DNA from: Oceanicaulis sp. MMSF_3324
GTDB lineage: Bacteria > Pseudomonadota > Alphaproteobacteria > Caulobacterales > Maricaulaceae
Reading direction: 5' to 3'
DNA: 64,000 bases
Assembly (NCBI RefSeq): GCF_030733545.1
Contig: NZ_JASHIU010000001.1
Coordinates: 372,001-436,000, forward strand
Below, in pieces: positions 62,705-64,000 of this stretch (the stretch's first letter is position 1; every line of letters begins with the position of its first letter). A model generated the notes under the pieces. That model searched no databases, was not told the DNA's origin, and saw only the letters and a list, made by a program, of their open reading frames with translations. The position numbers were made by a program, and so were the translations under genes.

Positions 62705-64000
62705 TTAGTAGACCCGCGCCTTGGGCTCGATGTAACCAATGTCGTTGGACAGGGTGTATTCGTGGACCGGACGGTCATCGAGTTTGACCGCGCCGTCCTC
62801 GGTGAACCATGCCAGCGTGTGCTTCATCCAGTTCTCGTCATCACGATCGGGGAAATCCTCGCGTGCATGGGCGCCGCGGCTCTCCGGACGCGCCGCGGCG
62901 GAGTTCACCGTCACGGCCGCCTGGGCGATGAGGTTGTCGAACTCCAGCGCCTCGACGAGATCGGTGTTCCAGATCATGGAGCGGTCATTGACGCGAATAT
63001 CGTCCGCATTCTTGTAGACCTCGGCGATGCGCTTGACGCCTTCGTCAAGGATCTCCTGGGTGCGGAACACGGCGCAGTTTTCCTGCATTGCGCGTTGCAT
63101 ATCCAGACGCAGGGTCGCGGTCTTGGTGCCGCCATCGGCGTGACGCATCTTGTCAAAGCGCGACAGGGTGTCGGCGCCGGCCTTTTCAGACAGCTCGGGC
63201 TGGTTGGCGCCCGCTTCCACGGTCTCGCCGCAGCGCAGACCCGCGGCCCGGCCGAACACCACAAGGTCGATCAGCGAGTTCGAGCCCAGACGGTTCGCGC
63301 CGTGCACGGACACGCAGGCCGCTTCGCCCACCGCCATCAGGCCGGGCACCACCTGGTCGGGATTGCCGCCGACCTTGGTCAGCACTTCGCCGTGATAGTT
63401 GGTGGGGATGCCGCCCATATTGTAGTGGACGGTCGGGATCACCGGGATCGGCTCCTTGGTCACGTCCACGCCCGCGAAGATTTTCGCGCTCTCCGAAATG
63501 CCCGGCAGACGCTGGGCCAGAATGGCGGGATCAAGGTGATCAAGGTGCAGGTGGATATGGTCGCCATGTTCGCCCACGCCACGGCCTTCACGGATCTCCA
63601 TGGTCATGGAGCGTGACACCACATCGCGTGAGGCGAGGTCCTTGGCGTTCGGGGCGTAGCGCTCCATGAAGCGTTCGCCCTTGGAGTTGGTCAGATACCC
63701 GCCTTCGCCGCGCGCGCCCTCGGTGATCAGGCAGCCAGCGCCGTAAATGCCGGTCGGGTGGAACTGGACGAACTCCATGTCCTGCAGCGGCAGGCCCGCA
63801 CGCAGGACCATGGCGTTGCCGTCACCCGTGCAAGTGTGCGCGGAGGTGGCGGAGAAGTAGGCGCGGCCATAGCCGCCGGTCGCCAGAATGGTTTTCTGGG
63901 CGCGGAAGCGGTGCAGCGTGCCGTCGTCGAGTTTCCAGGCGGTGACGCCACGGCAGACGCCGTCATCATCCATGATCAGGTCGAGCACGAAATACTCGAT
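62705..64000 (-). CDS. sdhA: succinate dehydrogenase flavoprotein subunit (partial, N terminus outside)
   Basis: 432 codons are present; the reading frame runs off the right edge, so roughly the first 160-170 residues are missing. Visible: [18 protein letters not shown] for FAD binding, [25 protein letters not shown], catalytic region [14 protein letters not shown], the His-containing [13 protein letters not shown] and [21 protein letters not shown]-like [15 protein letters not shown], and the C-terminal RPVHEYTLS. SdhA oxidises succinate to fumarate as part of complex II. It is transcribed ahead of sdhB. Confidence 0.96.
   Translation of the reverse strand: MEYFVLDLIMDDDGVCRGVTAWKLDDGTLHRFRAQKTILATGGYGRAYFSATSAHTCTGDGNAMVLRAGLPLQDMEFVQFHPTGIYGAGCLITEGARGEGGYLTNSKGERFMERYAPNAKDLASRDVVSRSMTMEIREGRGVGEHGDHIHLHLDHLDPAILAQRLPGISESAKIFAGVDVTKEPIPVIPTVHYNMGGIPTNYHGEVLTKVGGNPDQVVPGLMAVGEAACVSVHGANRLGSNSLIDLVVFGRAAGLRCGETVEAGANQPELSEKAGADTLSRFDKMRHADGGTKTATLRLDMQRAMQENCAVFRTQEILDEGVKRIAEVYKNADDIRVNDRSMIWNTDLVEALEFDNLIAQAAVTVNSAAARPESRGAHAREDFPDRDDENWMKHTLAWFTEDGAVKLDDRPVHEYTLSNDIGYIEPKARVY

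Overview
The window is GC-rich chromosomal DNA from an alphaproteobacterium. The likeliest home is the marine Caulobacterales-like group (Hyphomonadaceae/Maricaulaceae, for example Oceanicaulis or Maricaulis). Points in favour are rpsT directly upstream of dnaA, a cluster of GANTC (CcrM-type) sites in the dnaA leader, GAAC-N7-GAAC type LexA boxes, a RegB/RegA/SenC redox module, MmcB, DUF2794 and many acidic lipoproteins. This placement is inference from gene content and motifs; no rRNA or tRNA gene was seen in the window. Genes are dense on both strands, often overlap by 4 bases (ATGA or GTGA) inside operons, and many are separated by clear rho-independent terminators.

Layout. 1-5743: end of a TraB/GumN-family gene, enoyl-CoA hydratase, rpsT, then the replication block dnaA-dnaN-recF. 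5781-9206: TetR regulator convergent with a CPBP membrane protease, ThpR RNA phosphodiesterase, Bax-inhibitor-1 protein, DUF2794. 9536-13897: a four-gene translationally coupled ABC export/auxiliary operon of the GldA/GldF/GldG/DUF4340 type. 13967-20732: envelope and hypothetical genes, YciB, a DMT transporter, a zincin, SOS-controlled mmcB, a transglutaminase-like protein and a membrane-anchored nuclease-like protein. 20720-24303: DJ-1/PfpI protein and the regA-regB / senC redox two-component locus. 24355-30698: PHA depolymerase, a large lipoprotein, a class A penicillin-binding protein, a small lipoprotein and a lipoprotein glycerophosphodiesterase.

30970-38406 holds the usual ffh-rpsP-rimM-trmD-rplS translation/secretion set on the minus strand. 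It is interrupted twice: by an SOS-boxed Y-family polymerase plus a small zinc-ribbon-like protein, and by two hypothetical genes. 38725-42846: glutathione synthase beside a possible gamma-glutamylcyclotransferase-like protein, then asd and mdh. 42973-53403: exported KatG with a hairpin over its ribosome-binding site, ZapE ATPase, thioesterase/iron alcohol dehydrogenase, phenylalanine hydroxylase, MmsA, and two small Inh-type inhibitor-like proteins. 53525-56959: a trypsin-like autotransporter divergent from those inhibitors. 57014-59010: a divergent arsenic locus (acr3-arsC / arsR). 59025-64000: an acyltransferase, the DUF2157-GDYXXLXY membrane pair, and sdhB with most of sdhA.

Most of the window is ordinary housekeeping. 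The points most worth a second look are the autotransporter/inhibitor locus, the katG leader hairpin, the two LexA boxes, the gshB neighbour, the membrane-anchored PD-(D/E)XK-like protein, the GANTC cluster, and several sharp palindromes in regulatory positions.
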